The notes beneath the pieces were generated by a model. That model searched no databases. It saw only the letters and a program-made list of their open reading frames with translations, and was not told the DNA's origin. The position numbers and the translations under genes were made by a program. A stretch of 64,000 nt of DNA. It comes from a virus. Shown here piece by piece: positions 62,301 through 64,000 of this stretch (its first letter is position 1; each line of letters begins with the position of its first letter). The stretch spans positions 84,444 through 148,443 of IMG/VR virus record IMGVR_UViG_3300027791_000007. One strand, given 5' to 3'.

Positions 62301-63998
62301 GTTTTTATCTGTAATCTCAAATGACTCTGCATCCCTTTCTAAAAGAGATAATGCAGTATAATATTCTACAGTTTCAAGTCTCTTCTTCAATCTACCAATA
62401 TCAGTCATGGTAAATCTCTGTGTCTTGTGTCGAACTATTATGGCATCTTCTGGTGTAAACGTATATGGATTTAATGTGATAGTTGCAAGTTTCAATGCAT
62501 TTTCTAATGGTTTTGGTTCTTGTGGTCTTTCAGCAGACACACCATTTTGTATTCTAAAACTACCTTGGTCATCTAAGAAAATCAAAGCCATCCTTCCAAG
62601 ATAATACTCAAAATCTATAGAGACATTACTAGCTGGTTTTGGTGTATCAATAGGTGATGCACCAGTTCCGTCATACTGTCTTGAAAAGAAATCAAATGAG
62701 TTACCAGTAATTTCATCTACAGCAGCAACTGATTCGGATGTTCCAGCAATATTTTCTACAGTAGGTCTAAAGTCAATTGAATCTGTTAATGGAAACAAAC
62801 CAGTTGGTTCTGGTTCATCTGGATCAACTCTTGTTGCAGTATAAGATGGAATATTTCCATAACCCATTTGAGCAGAAGCATCTGAATATGAATCTACACT
62901 GAAAAATTCGCCTGCACCGTGACCAAAGAAATCATATACTACAAGTAGTTTACCTCTTGGTGACGATACTCCTACTTTTCTTACAATTCTAGAAATATCA
63001 TAAAAGTTATCTCTCTGTCCAGTATCAAGAACATAGTTTGAAGTAATAACTTTATCACCAGCAGATATAGTTCCTACGGTTGCAGTAGCACCACTACTAT
63101 CTCCAGTAACAATTTCACCACTTGTAAAATCTGTTGCACCGACACCTTGTATTAGTACATATTGTATTGGTGAAGATGTACTTATATTTCTTGCGACAGC
63201 ACCACTAAGTTTACCTCTAATAATTTCACCCCTAGTAAAGTTTCCTACCGTTGCAGTAATTGTCATTTGTGGAGCAACAGCATCATCAGTAGTTTCTGAG
63301 TCATACACAGCAACTAATTTAAATGCATCGGCACGTCCTAGTGAAATTTCTTTATCACCCGGCCTTGTTCCAAATGCATCTGTTCCTCCAGTTACAACTT
63401 TAACTTGTTTCATTAAGTTAGTTGTTTTAATTCTTTGGTTAACATTTGATTTAAATATGGTTGCAGTAATTTTTACTTTTGCACCGTTACCTAAAACTGT
63501 ATTATCTGTAACTGTTATTGAAGCAGTTCCAGTTCCAGCAATGTTACCGTCAACACTTACTATTTGTCCTTGGACACCACTTCCAGCACCAGCAGTAAGA
63601 ATTGATAGTGTGTAATCTTTTTCGGCAAAAGCAGCAAAGGTTTCATTTGAACCAGCAGTAAATGACACAGCACCAGACGATGAACAAGTTCCTATAAACT
63701 GTCTACGAACTGTCAACGAGGTATCCGTTGCACCATTATTTGATGTGGTTAAAAGAGTTTTAATAACTCTCTTTGGTAGTTTAAATATTGAAATATTTTT
63801 TTCTGTATTTTGTAGAGTTGCAATCTTTTCAACTTCCAATGCAATTGTAGTTGAGTTATCTTCTTCTAGAACGATATTGTCGTTAGAGTCTGCACCATTA
63901 GCATCCGAAGCATTAAATACAATTTGTCCAGTTGAAATTTCTGATGGTATCAAAACAGCATCTGCTGTAAAATCTTGTCCAGCATCTGCATCATCCAT
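59373..63998 (-). CDS. Giant virion protein with DUF4815-like region (N-terminus beyond window)
   Basis: At least 1541 residues; the frame stays open to the right edge, so the true start is outside. The middle has GYGNIPSYTATRVDPDEPEPTGLFPLTDSIDFRPTVEN and YLGRMALIFLDDQGSFRI...LKLATITLNPYTFTPEDAIIVRHKTQRFTMTDIGRLKKRLETVEYYTALSLLE, which fit the DUF4815 structural family of marine T4-like phages. Many beta-like repeats surround it. Probably a large tail or baseplate fibre protein. First visible block contains the acidic repeat SDANGADSNDNIVLEED. Confidence 0.75.
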   Translation of the reverse strand: MDDADAGQDFTADAVLIPSEISTGQIVFNASDANGADSNDNIVLEEDNSTTIALEVEKIATLQNTEKNISIFKLPKRVIKTLLTTSNNGATDTSLTVRRQFIGTCSSSGAVSFTAGSNETFAAFAEKDYTLSILTAGAGSGVQGQIVSVDGNIAGTGTASITVTDNTVLGNGAKVKITATIFKSNVNQRIKTTNLMKQVKVVTGGTDAFGTRPGDKEISLGRADAFKLVAVYDSETTDDAVAPQMTITATVGNFTRGEIIRGKLSGAVARNISTSSPIQYVLIQGVGATDFTSGEIVTGDSSGATATVGTISAGDKVITSNYVLDTGQRDNFYDISRIVRKVGVSSPRGKLLVVYDFFGHGAGEFFSVDSYSDASAQMGYGNIPSYTATRVDPDEPEPTGLFPLTDSIDFRPTVENIAGTSESVAAVDEITGNSFDFFSRQYDGTGASPIDTPKPASNVSIDFEYYLGRMALIFLDDQGSFRIQNGVSAERPQEPKPLENALKLATITLNPYTFTPEDAIIVRHKTQRFTMTDIGRLKKRLETVEYYTALSLLERDAESFEITDKNGLNRFKSGFVVDNFGGHRVGDAKHQDYKIAVDQENNELRPKCVMRNAKLSESVSTDAERSAANYQKTGDLITLPYTSVAFTDNPYATRVENVQPHLVYQWVGQVVLSPSGDEWFETELTPPLIVNVEGNYDTILAGVGNALGTIWNSWETQWSGVVATRTDGWRNNNFDVTRTIQTTRTDLRRTGLTTNVVEQIDEESQGTKVISRAMIPWLRANAVEFEGKAFKPKTRVYAFFDGVDVSKFITPKNTNFTTAVTPIAGSPLFTDAVGSVEGTFGIPESRFAGQGSNPRFKTGELEFRLTASDTNTKIPLPITAGQSIYSAKGILETEQETIIATRNAIVVQQGVSQTTSRNSTSTTTSRSMRPDEGDDGNSGDPLAQTIMINHDGLKDTGCFLTKIDLYFQKKDTDLPVWIEVRNVVNGYPGGKILPFGRKVLNSSEVNVSDNATTATQFTFDSPVFLKPSVEYCFVVQTASLDYLMWISQLGELDVSGSNRVVSKQPSLGVLFKSQNNRAWSPTPMQDAKFTMYRAKFDFANKGNVTLHNTGLDSKRLKPNPITLTNSSAIAIIKHQDHGMYQSTNNVTVTGVDSGIETTLNTALTAEDTTVVLASSSNFPSSGTVFLKIGSEILSGSISGTNVTSVTRGVEGTATVHNAGVVIELYMIHSVPLTEINKTHTAIANIGLNTFTVALSTNAAIDGDSTTADVGGVSVFATENYRFELMKPVVSTLELPRTKIVANSRTTSSRSPSGSESSFIITAAGNEQQVSLNENFKFDSTRMIASTVNETNEMDATKSTFLTLGMTSDTDTLSPVVDLDRASIVCVANSINNIDSSSDVHPTTDYNPMTSPEGDQNAAIYITKKVALENPATALKVIFAAHRHSSAEIKVLFKVLRTDDASDFDEIAFDFFNTDGSPDSTVGASLDDDDFQEYKYTAGVTDDGIGEPLPSFIQFAIKVVIQGTNAAEPPRLKDFRALALAT

Positions 63999-64000
63999 GA

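Noticed and set aside
1-64000. CRISPR array, integrase, transposase or attachment site.
   Set aside because: No regularly spaced direct repeats, integrase or IS-type ORFs were seen.

Overview
The window is a 64-kb piece of an AT-rich genome of a T4-like myovirus, most likely marine. Almost every gene lies on the minus strand and is packed with ATGA or TAATG start/stop overlaps. The T4 core set is present: DNA polymerase gp43, sliding clamp gp45, clamp loader gp44/gp62, RegA, UvsX, UvsY, UvsW, gp46/gp47, late sigma gp55, terminase gp16/gp17, neck and tail proteins gp13/14/15/18/19, portal gp20, protease gp21, scaffold gp22 and major capsid gp23. MazG, CobS, a CobT-like protein, several 2OG-Fe(II) oxygenases and a DUF4815-type structural giant are typical of marine T4-like phages. 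No photosynthesis gene is seen. The tRNA-Gly resembles alphaproteobacterial tRNA-Gly(UCC), and a tricarboxylate-transporter module also fits a Gram-negative heterotroph such as an alphaproteobacterium; the host assignment is inference.

Layout, by coordinate. 1-6.6 kb: UvsX (cut by the window edge), MazG-like, then an accessory island with a Mom-like GNAT protein, an endonuclease VII-like HNH protein, a DDD-motif GT-A glycosyltransferase, a second probable glycosyltransferase, a GIY-YIG/ParB-like fusion and a DruA (DUF4338)-like protein. 6.6-15.4 kb: replication core, including an unusual RimK-RimB-like fusion and two oxygenases. 15.4-28.3 kb: tRNA-Gly, CobS/CobT-like pair, SGNH hydrolase, adenine methyltransferase, gp46/gp47, an APS kinase-like/nucleotidyltransferase pair in overlapping frames, gp55, UvsW, UvsY. 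28.4-44.0 kb: head, neck and tail genes, with one plus-strand gene at 37.4 kb. 44.1-48.1 kb: a putative nutrient-uptake operon (outer-membrane-type protein, TctC-like binding protein, TctA-like permease in two ORFs, a hydroxylase and an SDR enzyme). 48.1-56.3 kb: a surface-chemistry or small-molecule-like cluster (two glycosyltransferases, methyltransferase, Asp/Asn hydroxylase-like protein, carbamoyltransferase, AsnB-GNAT fusion). 56.3-64 kb: virion structural genes.

Regulation can be read from the DNA. Eight early-type promoters have a perfect TTGACA, a spacer of exactly 17 bp and a TAnnnT hexamer (one with perfect TATAAT); they precede MazG-UvsX, the GIY-YIG/ParB island, gp43, the 15.4-kb gene, CobS, gp55, the uptake operon and the 48-56-kb cluster. 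Wait for count: the eight sites are at 1147, 5409, 9112, 15478, 16825, 24865, 48047 and 56316. Eight exact T4-late boxes (TATAAATA) precede uvsY, the tube-like gene, gp22, gp21, gp18, the plus-strand gene, the gene upstream of gp13 and the 56.3-kb gene. Both accessory operons at 44-56 kb sit behind early-type promoters while being wedged between late structural genes, so they are probably expressed to reprogramme the host during early infection rather than to build virions.
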